Shown piece by piece: positions 23,279 through 34,771 of a stretch of 64,000 bases of DNA (position 1 is the first letter of the stretch; every line of letters begins with the position of its first letter). The position numbers and the translations under genes are program-made. Source of the stretch: Phanerochaete sordida (Eukaryota > Basidiomycota > Agaricomycetes > Polyporales > Phanerochaetaceae). The stretch lies in NCBI GenBank assembly GCA_019973155.2, contig BPQB01000016.1, forward strand, positions 310,001 through 374,000, in the 5' to 3' direction. The notes beneath the pieces are model-generated. The model was given only the letters and a program-made list of their open reading frames with translations. It did not search any database and had not been told where the DNA came from.

Positions 23279-24597
23279 TTAGCCCTCGTGCAAAATGAAG
23301 TTGATACCCATCTTGTTGGTCCCGGGTACAGGAGGCGCAACGGCGGGCGCTGGAGTCTGCACGAGAACAGGGTCCTGCCTCTGCGCCTGTGGGACGACGT
23401 TGCTCTGTAACCTGGGAACATCGCGGAAGGCGTCGGCGAAGGAAGGCAGCGTAACGCGTGCAGCAGTTGAGGCCCGCGCCGCCGGTTGAGCAGCCTCCTC
23501 GTGGTGACCTGCAGAGGACGTCGATGCAGCAGCCGCGTCTTCGTGGGCGGAGGCGCGGAACGCTGCAATGTGCTGCTCCTTACGAGAGCTGGAGACGCGA
23601 CTAGAGGCCTTGTATGTGAAGGGCTCGGCGACGCGATCCTCCATGCGAAGGCCCTGGCGCACCCGGCCCTGGTCGTCCCCGCTCCGCTGACGCTTGTGGG
23701 GAGAAGGAGACGCCTCGTCGTCCGCCAATACACCCTTGTCCTTGTCGGCGGGGTCCTCTTTGGCACGAGGCTCGATCGTCCTCTTCTTGCCTTTGCCGAC
23801 ACTTGTCGAAGGCCCGTGGCCAGAATTGCGCACTTCTTCCCCGAACTCCTCGATCTTCACCTTCCTTGCGACCATGTTGGCCGTGTACGCCGACGGTCTG
23901 GCCGAGACGCCAGTCCAGTTGTCGCTTCGCAGGAGTCCCATTGGGTCTCTGATCGGCGGCACTGGGGGAGGCGGCGGTGGTGAAGGAGCGCGAAATGGGT
24001 AGGTGAGCGAGGGGTAGGTGAAGGTGAAGGCACTGTTGTGCGGCAAGGCGGCGCCCGCCGTGGTGGTACTCAGGATTTGTCTTTTCGAACCGAACTGGCG
24101 AACACTGGGTATCGCTGCGTCGGTCGAACGCTTGTTGTCGTCGCGGGTTGTGGCGACCTTGGGGGCATGGTAAACATGCGGCCCCTGGGGAGGAGGCTCA
24201 AGGGAAAACGCTAGAGACGCGTCAGCAAGAGGTAAGTAGTGCAAGAGCGAGAGAGCTGACCTCGCCCCGCTCTAGGCTCGCCAACCTGAACGCGACGCAG
24301 AGGGACGCGAGGCGCGTGCTGAACCGCGCCGAACACGTCCCGTTCGCGCAGATTCAGCATCTGGAGGATCGGCCCGAGTCGCTTGCTCTGAGCGGCGCGT
24401 CTGTCCTGCTCGGCCTTGACAAGACGATGCTGCTTCGTCGCCTCAATCTCCGCGTTCTTCAAGATCATCTGCATCGGCGATGAGCCCCCATCCAGGCAGT
24501 CGGAGATCTTGGCGATGAGCGTCTCGAACTCGGCAGCGTAGTCGGCGAGGGTCGCGTCCGGCAGGTCGACGACTGTGTTGGGGGTGAGGAGGGCCAT
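23279..24597 (-). CDS. Gene F: low-complexity fungal protein, paralog of gene G
   Basis: Exons 24597-24261 and 24210-23279 give 422 residues. The first 100 residues are the most structured, helical and charged (ADYAAEFETLIAKI, then KAEQDRRAAQSKRLGPILQM). The middle has VRQFGSKRQILSTTTAGAAL followed by FTFTYPSLTYPF, a block clearly shared with gene G. Then comes a basic and acidic, Ser/Pro-rich region with possible nuclear signals (GKGKKRTIEPR, PHKRQRS). It ends NKMGINFILHEG, matching RMRLAFILN at the end of G. No known domain. A TATA-like box lies about 340 bp upstream of the start, the same distance as in G. Confidence 0.7.
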
Positions 24598-24937
24598 TGG
24601 ATGTGGTTCGGGTTGTGGCGATTGGAGGAGGTGAGTGTTGGATAGCCTGGTCGGCGCGTGGATAGCTGACGATGATTTGGGGATATGTAAGACGCGATAA
24701 TAGCGGTGCGGGATGGTGGATGGGAGCGTCTCGGGAGCGCGACGGGGTGGTTGGTCCGGATGGTGGGCAAACACGGTGTTCTTGTTCAGGAGCGTGGCCT
24801 TCGAGCAATCGACGCGATGTACGACGATTGGCAGTATTTTCTTTACGTGTAATGGAGCGTGATGTGCGCGATTTGAACGTGAGCGGACAGGGCAGTTGTG
24901 GTGGGTGGGGAGGAAAGGGAGACAGAACGCGGGCGGT

Positions 24938-24943
24938 CTTATA
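24938..24943 (-). promoter_or_regulatory. TATA-like box of gene F
   Basis: Reads TATAAG on the minus strand, about 340 bp upstream of the predicted ATG. The long pyrimidine-rich stretch between box and start fits a long leader. Gene G has the same spacing. Confidence 0.45.
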
Positions 24944-25439
24944 CGCGAGACGCGCATGGGCGCCACTCAGCGCGAGGTCGATAAGATAGAGATAATTCGG
25001 GTACGAACAAGTCTCCTCCCGCTGTACATAGTCAGATTACTCTTTATACGGCTCACTAACGCAGCAAAAATTCAGAAGGCAGAACTCGGGCGTATCGCGC
25101 ATGGATCGCTGGGATCGGACACGAGGATGCGACCAGCCTGCGCTCGATTTTCTGGGAGAGCCATTTTATCAGATCTTGTAATGACCCTGCGGCTGCGCAC
25201 GTAGACAAGAGACCTCGTTGATAATATGATTCTATGGTGCTACCCTGCGCGGGACATGTCTACTGGTACTACAATCGCCGTTCACGAGCGTGTTGCGATG
25301 CCACTGAGCTGGAATAATGAAGCAGAAATTCGTCGCGTTTGGAACAGACCACCGTAAAGCTAGCAATCATATCTGAGCACTTCTGCGCGTCGTGGCGGCG
25401 TCGAGACCACGCAGGCCAGTCGTAGGCCGCAATGAACCT

Positions 25440-25744
25440 CCGGGCTGCGAAGCGCAGTGTCCGGGGCACCCGCGTTGCACCAGGACCCCGAATACAGTTC
25501 TGCGTGGGAGAATTCTTTACCTCGCTGCATCCTCGCGTTCGAGGACGCCGGTGCAGAGTGCCCTTGTACTCGCCCTTCTGGACTTCAACAGCGACTACGA
25601 CGACCCCCTGAGCAGCGACGCCCGAGAAAAGCACCCCAAACGATGTCACCTCACGGACATGGCTACGGGGACGGCATGCAGCCGGCGGGCATGCAGCAAT
25701 GGCGCAACGTCGCGCTTCAGGCCGCTTGGGGCTCTTTCATCTAG
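25440..25744 (+). pseudogene. Frame-shifted duplicate of the small F-block gene
   Basis: The DNA around GTGGGAGAATTC and the downstream residues SALVLALLDFNSDYDDP parallel the segment at 22956-23174 (VGEFHLAG...PDSDYDFA). A 2-nt length difference just after the GAATT stretch breaks the frame, and a second shift is needed to reach the carboxyl part (NVALQAAWGSFI). It therefore looks like a decayed copy, unless unseen introns restore it. It sits 3' of and convergent with gene G, as the other copy does with gene F. Confidence 0.35.
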
Positions 25745-25855
25745 GTGGGCACAAAGAACATTTTCGCAAATTATCTCGGATTGCTTCACAGTCACAGATA
25801 AAAAAACACAAGTACGAGTCACTACTATTACACGAGTCGACAAGCTAATCCACGC

Positions 25856-27522
25856 TCAGTTCAAGATGAACGCGAGCCTCATCCTCTGGCCCGCAGGCGC
25901 CGCCGCCGCCGCAGGCGCAGGAGCAGCCGCCGGAGCGGGCGCGGGCGCGGGCGCAGGCTGAGGCGCCATCTGGGCATGCGCGTACCCTTGGACCGGCCCG
26001 GGCATGTGGGCAACTGGCGGCAGCGGGGGCAGCGCGTTGATGTTCCCCATCAGCGCCGCGAAGCTGGGCAGCGTCGGGCGCAGAGTCTGCAGCGGCGCGG
26101 CCTGGGGAGGCGGGGCCTGCGGCTGCGCGGGCTGAGCCGGTGGGGCCTGCGCGAAAGGAGCCTGCGCGACTGGGGCTGCGGCGGGCGCGGCGGTGGGAGC
26201 AGCCGCAGGCGTAGGCTCGTCAATGTAGCGGGGCGCGACGGCCGCGCGAGGCGTGGTCGAGGGTCTGGCGGTCGAAGCGGTTGCATCCACGGAGCGCGAC
26301 GGCCCGGCGGCCGTGGACCTGCGGGTGGCAGGGGTAATGGCGGGCTCCTGGGTAGTGGTCCGCGCGGGCTCCTCGCGGTCCTCGAAGGTGGTTCCGCCCA
26401 GGCACACCCAGGTCCTGGTGCCGCCGCCGGGGGAGTAGTGGCTCGCGTCGAGCTCCCAGGGCCCCCTGAGGATGGGCTCCTCCGTCCACGCCGCCCGCTC
26501 TCTGGCGAGATCATCGAGGCTCGGGGGGACGACGTAGTAAGGGCGATCCTCGAAGGTGTTTCCGCCCGTGCGCACCCACGTCCTGTTACCGCCGCCAGCG
26601 GAGTAGTGGCTCACGTCGAGATCTTCGGGGCGCCTTCTCGGCCGCTCCGGGGCCCTTGCGCCGCTGCTGGGGGCGGCGTTCTCGTCCATGCTGACCTCGA
26701 TGGTGATCCCGTCGTGGCGCACCAGCTTGGCCCACTTTCGGTTCTTGGACTCCTCGGCGACGTGGTTGCTGGCCGCTGGGGCTTCGCGCTGCTTGCCTTT
26801 GTCGTTGGAGGGGGCAGGGGGCGCCAGAGGGCCGTGAGCGGCAGCCGCGTTGTCGGCAGACTCGCGGTTCCCGAACGGCCTGCCTTCATAGAGGGAGTCA
26901 TCGTCGGTGTCTTCCTCGTCGGTTTCGGGAAGGAATCGCGAGGGTGCTTCACGTGCGGGGGACGGATACACAAAGTCGAACGAGGTTTGCGGCAGAGCGG
27001 TGCCTGCCGCGGTTGTATGCATTGTTTGCGAGTTTATATCGAACTGGCGGACGGTGTATACATCTGCGCCGGTTGTACGCTCGTCATTTCTGGGATGGGT
27101 GTGAGAACTCGACGCGCCGTTCCCGTCGCGTGGGACTACAACTCTCAATCAGTATGTGGCTCTAGAAATGCGAACGAAGGGAACTCACAATAGCGTTTCA
27201 GGCGGTCCTCCAAGATTTCGTACGGCACGGACGATGGCCAGTCGCGCTCGTCGGCGTCAGCGCGAGCGCGAGCCCGAGGGTCGGTCGCATTCGCCGTCGC
27301 AAATCTCACCGCGCAGGCGAACAGATGTGCCGTCTCGTCCTTGAACAGCCCCAGGTCGAGGCGCATCTTCACAAGGGCCGCGTCGAGAGTGTGCTTGAGC
27401 ACCCTCGGGACGCCATTGCGCCTGAGCTCCGCCTGGCGCGCACGGATGTATGCTTCCATGTCTGCTGCCTCCATAGTGCGCTTGGCCTTGAATTCGTGAG
27501 CGGCTCCCAGCGTGATTTGCAT
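25856..27522 (-). CDS. Gene G: low-complexity fungal protein with internal repeat, paralog of gene F
   Basis: Exons 27522-27189 and 27141-25856 give 539 residues. The first 110 residues are helical and charged (MEAYIRARQAELRRNGVPR, then LKHTLDAALVKMRLDLGLFK). The block VRQFDINSQTMHTTAAGTAL and FDFVYPSP parallels gene F. Near the middle a unit of about 30 residues occurs twice: LDVSHYSAGGGNRTWV-GGNTFEDR and LDASHYSPGGGTRTWV-GGTTFEDR. The tail is Ala/Pro/Gln-rich with runs such as APAPAPAPAAAPAPA, and ends RMRLAFILN. No enzyme motif; family unknown to me. Its large size in the opposite frame (a 405-codon plus-strand frame) is a GC-rich shadow. Confidence 0.7.
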
Positions 27523-27864
27523 GGTGTCGGACTGAGGGGATGTGGCGGAAGGGGTTGTTGAGGTTGGAGGGGTTGGGGGAGAGTGTGTACTGGGCGATGT
27601 GGTGAGTGGGCGTGGCTGACGCGAAGTAGCGTCGTCCGGGGTGGGAGGGGGTCGGTGTTCGAGCGATGCACGCGTCGTTGGTATTGACGTTCGACGGCGC
27701 GTCTGGTTGCTCGGCGTTGGAACTTGGGGCAGTGTTGGGCAACGGCGAAGGTGATGCGCAGAGAGGGGAAAGTATACGGGAAAGAGCTAGCAGATGGAGT
27801 GCGAGTACGACAGTGAGGCGCAAGTCGTGGTAGGGGAGCAAACCAGGCGGGGAACGGGCGCCCT

Positions 27865-27870
27865 TATATA
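27865..27870 (-). promoter_or_regulatory. TATA box of gene G
   Basis: TATATAAG on the minus strand, about 340 bp upstream of the gene G start, followed by a pyrimidine-rich leader. Same box-to-ATG distance as gene F. Confidence 0.5.
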
Positions 27871-29591
27871 CCAGGAGCGCCGGGCGCCACTCGTGTGGCA
27901 GCAACTGTGGCCAATTGGGACCACGCGTTGTCCGGGATAGGACTAGTCTCTTCTGCTGAGAACCAGTGGCGAGGAGTTTTCTGCAGTGGATAATGGCAGA
28001 CAAAGGTTTCTTTCACGGAGGATGTGGTCGGGAGCGCACTGACGGAGAACTTGGACGGATCTGGAGTACAAAGCGTTGTGTTGCTTACATCCATCCATCA
28101 ACGAGGGTATTCATTTCCGCTAAGCGATGGACCTCCCCGATTCTCGATGTCTCACTCCGTCGGTGGCAAGAGTCGTGACTGCGGCGGATCCAACGCCGTC
28201 GTCGTGAACTGGCGTTCTCAAGGTCTACTACTCCCGTGGCGCCGTACGTGGGTATCAGCGAGAAGTGAATGTACCACTGAATCCAAACATACGCATGGCC
28301 TGCAAAACTCACAAGTCTTCTGTCAAGTGGACCACCGTGACGGTGTTCCCAGCTGAGGCTGATTCCTCCGAGTTGCGAGACGCGATTCATGTGGGCCGCT
28401 CCGCGCTCGTTCTAAGGTCACGTCAACGTGTTTGTCGAGTACTTATCCGCGTTTGATACTGAGAAACGTCTGGGTCAGATACAGCGCACGAATGGACGTC
28501 GTCGTAGCGGGCGAGGTCAGGACCTTCGCGGAAACCAGGCGCTCTTCCCGCGGGTGCCACGTGGATAGCCGCCGCCGGGACGTTGACGCATTAGGGTTAG
28601 GAGCTCTATGTCTTCGCCCGCAACCATCTCGTCTTCTCTCGCTCGCCTTACTCGCACGTCGACCTTTTTACACGAATACTACTCTTTTTCTTCTCGCATA
28701 TTCCAAGTAGTCTTCGCGGCGGGGCGATAGTCGATGGCTGCGGCAGACCTGAGACAGAGCGAGCTCGTCTCGCGTACGCGGCGTGGGGCAGGATTTCCGC
28801 AGAGCTTCAAATAGGAACTCTCTTCGCACCTGGAGACATCATCAGGAAACACCACAAGGTACGTTTTACCGAGATACATGTTCGGGGCGCGCTGGAGGAA
28901 TATTGGAGCGCATATACCCAACATATACCAACCCGGTACTCGTTACCGCGTCTGCGACAGGCACAGCGCGTTTTCCGACATCCTAGCTCTGGTATAAGCA
29001 AGCTGCACTTGATTTATCTTGGGTGACGCTGACATTTTGTCCTCCCAGATATACATAGGAGTTCTCCCATAGAACGTTCCGAGCACCTCAGTGAGCCAGC
29101 TCCATCATGCATGTCGATGGTCGGCCCCCTCCTCGTTCTGAGCTGAAAGTGGGAAAGCCCAATTTAAACGTGGCATATAGTGCAGAGCAAGTGCCCGCGT
29201 CACGGTCGTCAGCGACTGCGTGTCAGCATCCTCGGCCAGCACCTTCATTGATTGGCGCATCGCACCTTCGCTCTGCAGCAGGAATCCTGGGTGCCATATA
29301 CGATACCCTGGGGCAGGCCATGCACGACGTCAGCCAATTACCCAAGACCCAGCACGGAGCTCGCAGCGGGGCGTCCTGGGAATTGCCAGCTCTGTTTCCC
29401 TCCATGCCCTCGGCCGCCGCGCCTGGCATGCACTCGCGCATTCCGGACGGCCGCACGCACGCACGAATTGTTGGGGAAACGCAGCCTCGTGGGTATCCCC
29501 GCGTCCGCGCAACCTCTATCAACGAAGGGCTCCAGCTCGACTGCGAAGAGCCCGCACTTGCGCTCTACCTCGAGCACACCCCGTCGCGCGC
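27871..29591. other. Intergenic region upstream of P450 gene B
   Basis: About 1.7 kb with no gene I can support. It contains a telobox-like TTAGGGTTAGG near 28591 on the plus strand and the promoter of P450 gene B. No clear transposon ends were seen. Confidence 0.4.
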
Positions 29592-32500
29592 ATGACCCAC
29601 CCGATCCCCAGCCCGCCGTCTGTGCCCTTCCTCGGCCATGTGCCGCTGCTCGACCGCGAGGTCCCGATGTGGTCGCTCATGCTGCTCGCGCGCCAGTACG
29701 GCGACCTCTACAGGCTCGACTTCCCCGGTGCGTGCCCGACTTCTGCCAGAACGCGGTTCGTGGGGCTGAGTGAGCGTGGACAGGCCGCTCGGTGCTCGTA
29801 GCGGCTAGTCAGGAGCTTGTCCACGAGCTCTCCGACGACAAGCGCTTCAAGAAGACTATCCAGGGTCCGTTGGGAGAGGTCCGGGCCGTAGCCGGTGACG
29901 GACTGTTCACGGTGCGTAACCCGACCTTCACTGGGTTGGACGCATTGCTGAGGAAATGCGACAGGCTGACGCACTAAACGAAGACAATTGGGAAATTGCG
30001 CGTGCGTTACATGGTCGATTTGTGCCTATGGTGGTACCAATATTTGGAGTGTCACACAGACCGCGTCCTCATGCCCGCGTTCAACCTCATCAAGATGAGA
30101 GACATGTTCGACGACATGGTCGATGTCGTCGAGCAGATGGTCCTCAAGTGGGAACGGTGAGCATCCTCAGCTGTAATCAGGCAGCCTTTCACTGACCAGA
30201 CCACAGGTTTGGACCGCACTTCCGAATTGACCCTGCAGCAGACTTCACAGCGCTGACACTCGAAGCGATCTCGCTGTGTACACTAAGCTATAGGTGTGCT
30301 GCTTTATCATTTTCGCGCGTATGACTGCGATACTCATTGTGCATAGAATCAATACGTTCTACACCGTACGTGGCTCGCATACGTCTACGCTTGTCTTGAT
30401 AACAAGCACGACTTCTAGAACGGCGTCCATCCCTTCGCGAAAGCGATGAGCCAGTTCCTGCAAGAGAGCGGTGGCCGCTCACGCCGCGGCAAACTGCTCA
30501 CGACAGTCTTCGCGCGCACCGCTACGGCACAGTGGGAAGAGAACAAGGCGATCATGATGAAGTACGCCGACGACAGTACGTCTGCGCCTCCACTTTCAAT
30601 GTACCCGCGGACTAACGCAGGCAATAGTCATCGAAGACCGCAAGAAGCACCCGTCCGAGAAGAAGGACGTCCTCGATATCATGTTGACCGAGAAGGATCC
30701 CGTCACCGGGCGCAAGATGACTGAGCTTAGTATCAAGCAGAACGTGAGTGTCTCGTTTCGCTGGATGGCTCGCACGAGACTAAGAGCATGACTATCAGCT
30801 GCTGACGTTCCTGATCGCCGGTACGTTCCTTTCACTTTCTACATGCCAGTGTCTTATGTCGTAATGCAACAGGACATGAGACTACGTCTGGTACACATCT
30901 CATTACATCACTGCCTACAGAAACTAGCTTACCTTCTCCCAGGTATGCTAACGTTCACGCTGTACTACCTCATCAAGTACCCCGAGACGATGCGCAAGCT
31001 GCGCGAAGAAGTCGACACAGTCATCGGCGACCGCGCCATGACGGCCGACGACCTCAACAAGCTGCCCTACCTCATCGGTACGTCCTCCCACCCGCGCCTC
31101 GCCTTTTCTGACAAGAGCACAGCGGTGATGCGCGAGTCGCTGCGCCTCGGCCCGAGCGTGCCCGCGCGCATGATCGAGGCCCTCGCGGACACGACCGTCC
31201 TCGGCGGGCGGCACAAGGTCGCCAAGGGCCAGGTGCTCGTCGTCGCGAACTTCATCGTCCAGCGCGACCCCCGCGCGTTCGGCGCCGACGTGCGTGCCCC
31301 ACTATACACGCTAGTATGCGTACTGACAGCGCGCGCGGGGCAGGCGGAAGAGTTCAGGCCCGAGCGCATGCTCGACGGCAGGTTCGACGCGCTCCCGGTA
31401 CGTCCGCCCGCCCGCGCACGCGCCGCGCGCTCACCGCGCCCACAGCCAGGCGCCTGGCAGCCCTTCGGCACCGGCATGCGCGCGTGCATCGTACGTCCCG
31501 CCCCTCTCCCTCCCCCTCCCCCTCCCCCTCCCTACTCCCAAGTATGATGGTAGGCTGACGCGCGCGCCAGGGCCGCGCGTTCGCGTGGCAGGAGGTGCAG
31601 GTCGCGCTCGTGCGCCTCGTGCAGCGCTTCAGCTTCGCGTTCGCCGACGCGCGCTACGACCTCCGCCTCAAGCAGACGCTCTCGCTCAAGCCGCACGAGT
31701 GCTTCGTCACCGCGCGCCCGCGTGTCGACCGGCCGCGCTGTGCCCCCGGCGCGCCTGTGCCGCCGCGTCCGCTGGACAGCGGTAGCAAGGATGGCGGCGG
31801 GGACAGTGGCGACGGGCACCCGATGTATGTGTACTTCGGCTCGAACATGGGCACGGGCGAGAGCTTCGCGCAGCGCATCGCAGGCGCAGCCGGCCGGCAC
31901 GGTGCGCCCCCCCCCTCCCTCCCCCTCCCCATAACTCACCCCGCCACAGGCTTCACCGCGCGCATCGCCCCACTCGACGCCGCCACCGCCGCGCTCCCGA
32001 CAGACGGGCCCGTCGTGGTCGTGACGGCGTCGTACGAGGGCGCGCCGCCGGACAACGCCGCGCGCTTCGCCGCGTGGCTCGACGCGCTCGACGCCGCGCG
32101 CGCGCCGCTCAAGGGGGTGGCGTATGCCGTGTTTGGCTGCGGCAACCGCGACTGGGTGCAGACGTACCAGCGCGTGCCGGCGCGCGTCGACGGCGGCCTG
32201 GCGGGCGCGGGCGCGGCGCGGCTCGTGCCGCGCGGGGAGGGCGATGCGGCGTCGGGGGGCTTTTTTGAGGCGTTTGTGCGCTGGGAGGACAAGCTGTGGG
32301 GCGCGCTCGGCAAGGTGCGTGCGGCGTGATATCGAGAGTGAGATGGGAGCTGACGGCGCGCCAGCGGTACGCGACGGCCACGAGCGACGGCGGCGACGGC
32401 GGCGTGCAGGTCAGGATTGTAGACGCGGCGACGAGCCGCGCGGACGCGCTGCGCCAGCCGGACGCGGCGCTGGGCACCGTCGTCGAGAACCGCGTGCTCA

Positions 32501-33824
32501 CTGCGCCGGGGGCGCCGGTCAAGCGGCACATCGGTGCGTGGCGGACAAGGATCTGGGTGGGATGTGGGCTGATGGCGCGGCAGAGATTGAGCTGCCCGAG
32601 GGCACGACGTACAGCGCCGGGGACTATCTCGCGATGTGAGTTCTGGGCGGTCGGCTGCGTTTGTCTGCGCTGATGGCGCGCGTTTCGCAGCATACCGACG
32701 AATCCGCCCCGCGATGTCAGGCGTGCGCTTGTCCGCTTTGGGCTGCTGCCCGAACAAGAGGCGAGTGCGCCGCACGTCTTGAAGGACGCAAGCTGACACC
32801 CCGCAGATCACCATCGAATCCGCAGGCCCGACCTCGCTCCCGACCGGCCGCCCCATCAGCGTGCACGCGCTGCTCAGCGGGTACGTCGAGCTCGCACAGC
32901 CCGCGACGACGCGCGACCTGCGCCTCCTCGCCTCCTCAGCGCCCGCGGAGTCGGAGCAACGCGTCTTCGCGCAGCTCGCCGACGAGCTCGCCGCACAGCC
33001 CGGCGCGCGCGCAAGCGTGCTCGACATCCTCGAGGCGCACCCGGCCGCCGCGGTGCCCTTCGCAGCCTTCCTGCAGCTCCTGCCCGCGCTGCGCGCGCGC
33101 CAGTACAGCGTCGCGTCCTCGCCGCTCGCGCACGCCGCGCGCGCCGCGCTCACCGTCCGCGTCTTCGCCGCCCCGGCCGCGCCCGCGCCCGGCGCACCGC
33201 CGCGCCTCGGCGTCGCGTCGAGCTACCTCGGCGCCCTGCGCCCCGGCGACCGCGTGCAGCTCGCGGTGCGCCCGTGCCGGCCTGCGTTCGCGCTGCCCGC
33301 GGACCCTGCGGTGCCGCTCGTGCTCGTGTGTGCGGGCGCGGGGCTCGCGCCGATGCGTGGGTTTTTGCAGGAGCGCGCGGTGCAGAGGCGCAGTGGGAGG
33401 GACGTTGCGAGGAGTTTGTTGTTCTTTGGGTGCCGTAGCCCCGATGAGGACTATTTGTATTGCGATGAGGAGCTGGAGGAGTGGGCGAAGCTCGGCGTCG
33501 TCGACGTGCGCCCTGCGTTTTCGCGCGCGAGTGAGCGCGCGGTGGGGTGCAAATACGTGCAGGAGTACGTCTCTCATCCTCTTCCTTCACCCGCGTTGAC
33601 GCTGACGCGTGCGCAGCCGGCTGTGGCACGACCGCGCGGAGGTCGCGGCGGCGTGGGACGCGGGCGCGAAGCTGTACGTGTGCGGCGCGGCGAAGATGGC
33701 GGCGGGCGTGCGCGCGGCGCTCGTGCGCGTCGTGGCAGACGCGTATGCGCTCGAGCAGGGCGCGGCCGTCGAGCGGTTCGGGGCGATGATGGCGGGGCGC
33801 TTCGCGACGGACGTCTTCGAGTAG
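29592..33824 (+). CDS. P450 gene B: CYP505-like P450-reductase fusion
   Basis: Complete fusion of about 1060 residues: heme domain, linker, flavodoxin, FAD and NADPH domains. Start MTHPIPSPPSVPFLGHVPLL; I helix LLTFLIAGHETTS (split by two introns at A/G and S/G); ExxR motif MRESLRLGP; heme loop WQPFGTGMRACIGRAF with the Cys ligand before the ACI/GRA intron. The FMN loop is FGSNMGTGE (Met instead of Thr, as in bacterial P450BM3). Reductase motifs are RQYSVASSP, GVASSYL, CAGAGLAPMRGFLQER and LYVCGAAKMA; it ends ATDVFE. About 20 introns. It pairs with gene C in sequence and intron layout and lacks the intron that A and E have after GAK near the carboxyl end. One intron holds a (CCCTCC)n run near 31503-31530. 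Third-position GC is very high. Substrate is inferred to be a fatty acid or other long aliphatic molecule. Confidence 0.92.
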
Positions 33825-34771
33825 GGCGCCCCGGGCTCTCGACGTGTGGTTGTGGATGTCACTAGATTTTTCTTGCAATGTACATGGGCCGGTGCGAGCG
33901 AGCTATAGAATGTTTCCTGCGGGTGTACGAGCCGGTCAGACGAAGTCGTTGGGGTCCTCGCCAAGGGTTATGTAAGCGGCGCGAGGCGTCGGGCTGATGC
34001 GCCTTCCTTCCCGGTATATATACCGACGCTTGCCGACGTCGCTCCTTCTTTCCTTCCCCCATGTCCTCCGCAGCCCGTCTGCTTCTCGTCTTCTGTATGT
34101 GCCGGCTTTGAGTCACGATGATGAGGTGCGCATATATGCTGCGTAAAAGCTGGCGAGGCTCACGAACAGCAGATATCTTGAAGTTGCAAATAGATAAACA
34201 CGATATTCAGACCGTACTCGAAGCGTCGTCTCTGCTACCAAATCGCATCGCATTATCTTATGAGACCCTCACATTCCGTGCTTCTGTATGACCTTGGCCG
34301 AACAGTCGCCCAGTGTCGAGCGGACACGCAGAGACGTATACACGACTTCCGGATCCGTACGAGGTCAGGACAACCTATGTCGCCAGTGTTCCCTACCCCC
34401 GATGGTTCGCTCAAACGTCCTGTCGAGAAAACCGGCACGTAGTACGGCAAGCCTCCTTAAGTTTCTATCTTTTCCAGACTTGCTCCTCACAGAATTGTGG
34501 GGCACGCTGAACAGGAACCATGGATTGCCAGCCGAATCATCCGTTGATGTCCTGCATGCGAACGGCAACCGAACATACCCGTTTGGTTCGGATATCTGCT
34601 GGCACTCGCAGCGTGCGCAGAGCAAACTTGGTAACGAGTAACGGGTGCAGAAAGCCTTGGGGATGGCTCACATCGCCCCGTTCACGTGCGGACTAGTCGT
34701 TCTCCCGCTATCCTCAAGTATTTCACTGCAAGACACCCGGCTCACTACGCGCACCCAACCGACGTCGAACC
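33825..34771. other. Intergenic region between P450 genes B and C
   Basis: About 0.95 kb with no gene. It holds the 3' end of B and the promoter of C. A TATATA stretch occurs near 34016-34023, but it is more than 700 bp from the next start, so its role is doubtful. Confidence 0.35.

Noticed and set aside
25976..27193. Plus-strand frame of 405 codons
   Set aside because: Arg/Gly-rich shadow lying opposite gene G, whose own frame has conserved blocks shared with gene F.
31503..31535. CCCTCC run as a regulatory element
   Set aside because: It lies inside a predicted intron of P450 gene B and is most simply a pyrimidine-rich simple repeat.
32661..33599. Plus-strand frame of 312 codons rich in Ser/Arg/Pro
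   Set aside because: Out-of-frame shadow of the reductase exons of P450 gene B.
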